From a virus, in IMG/VR virus record IMGVR_UViG_3300017739_000073, positions 1 through 29,003 of that record: a stretch of 29,003 nt of DNA; one strand, written 5' to 3'. Below are positions 28,952-29,003 of the stretch, in pieces (the first letter of the stretch is position 1; every line of letters begins with the position of its first letter). A model generated the notes under the pieces. The model was not told the DNA's origin and made no database searches. It saw only the letters and a program-made list of their open reading frames with translations. Position numbers and translations under genes: made by a program.

Positions 28952-29003
28952 ATTTTTCTCCTTATGTAAGCGAGTGGTTGTGGAGTCCCAACTTAGGCAA
29001 CTC

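Noticed and set aside
1-29003. tRNA genes, CRISPR arrays, insertion sequences, integrase or attachment sites
   Set aside because: I looked for T-arm-like GGTTCRAATC stretches, short regularly spaced repeats, transposase motifs and integrase genes and found none convincing.

Overview
This window looks like part of a marine T4-like (myovirus-type) phage genome. The plus strand carries the T4-type replication set: a family B DNA polymerase with proofreading domain, a UvsX/RecA recombinase, a gp41-like DnaB helicase and a gp61-like primase. With it are small genes typical of marine T4-likes: DUF4385, DUF1599, Hsp20, a DUF7207-like protein and a KxDG 'ligase-like' protein. There are no photosynthesis genes. 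The host is not shown directly. A phage-encoded secreted protein with a PEP-CTERM-like tail and a porin-like beta-barrel suggest a Gram-negative-type host with exosortase sorting, perhaps a planctomycete (inference).

Layout. 1-853 (+): end of a probable beta-helix tail or fibre protein and two small structural-type genes. 868-4843 (+): dUTPase, then a three-gene sugar cassette (GT11 glycosyltransferase, GDP-fucose-synthase-like enzyme, ColD/E1-like 3-dehydrase with His in place of the PLP lysine), a small unknown and DUF1599. 4874-15031 (+): replication and nucleotide metabolism, tightly overlapping (polymerase, DUF4385, UvsX, helicase, primase, SprT-like protease, ThyX, class II ribonucleotide reductase). 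15053-16022 (+): a small Cys-rich membrane protein and an outer-membrane barrel, closed by a strong terminator. 16162-17109 (+): a Pho4/PiT-like transporter in its own unit. 17147-17942 (+): a Cys-pair small protein and a RuvC-like nuclease, ending at a two-way terminator.

The minus strand reads from the right edge leftwards. Hsp20 (28951-28544) ends in a clear terminator. A PEP-CTERM-like secreted protein follows. Two long operons come next, each starting at a CTAAATA box, the late-promoter motif of marine T4-likes. The first (27774-23362) encodes an M14-like peptidase, a PAP2 phosphatase, two small proteins, a PD-(D/E)XK-like protein, a KxDG nucleotidyltransferase-like protein and a Lys-rich peptide. 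The second (23326-17955) encodes a 40-residue membrane peptide, a 753-residue nucleotidyltransferase/RimK/RimB-like fusion, several unknowns and a putative holin plus spanin-like pair.

The central observation is that six unrelated proteins of the first operon begin with nearly the same short peptide, M-K-[ST]-F-K-x-[FY]-[IL]-x-E or a variant. Two proteins of the second operon have related starts. This resembles the capsid-targeting sequence of T4 internal proteins, removed by the prohead protease after [LI]-x-E. I infer that this block encodes a set of enzymes packaged in the head and delivered with the DNA. Other points of interest are a 25-nt perfect inverted repeat around the start of the fusion gene, a hairpin with a late-promoter box in its loop that covers a ribosome binding site, and a possible phage-borne colitose-type sugar pathway. 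There is no stretch over 300 bases without a gene. I saw no tRNA, CRISPR, IS element or integrase.
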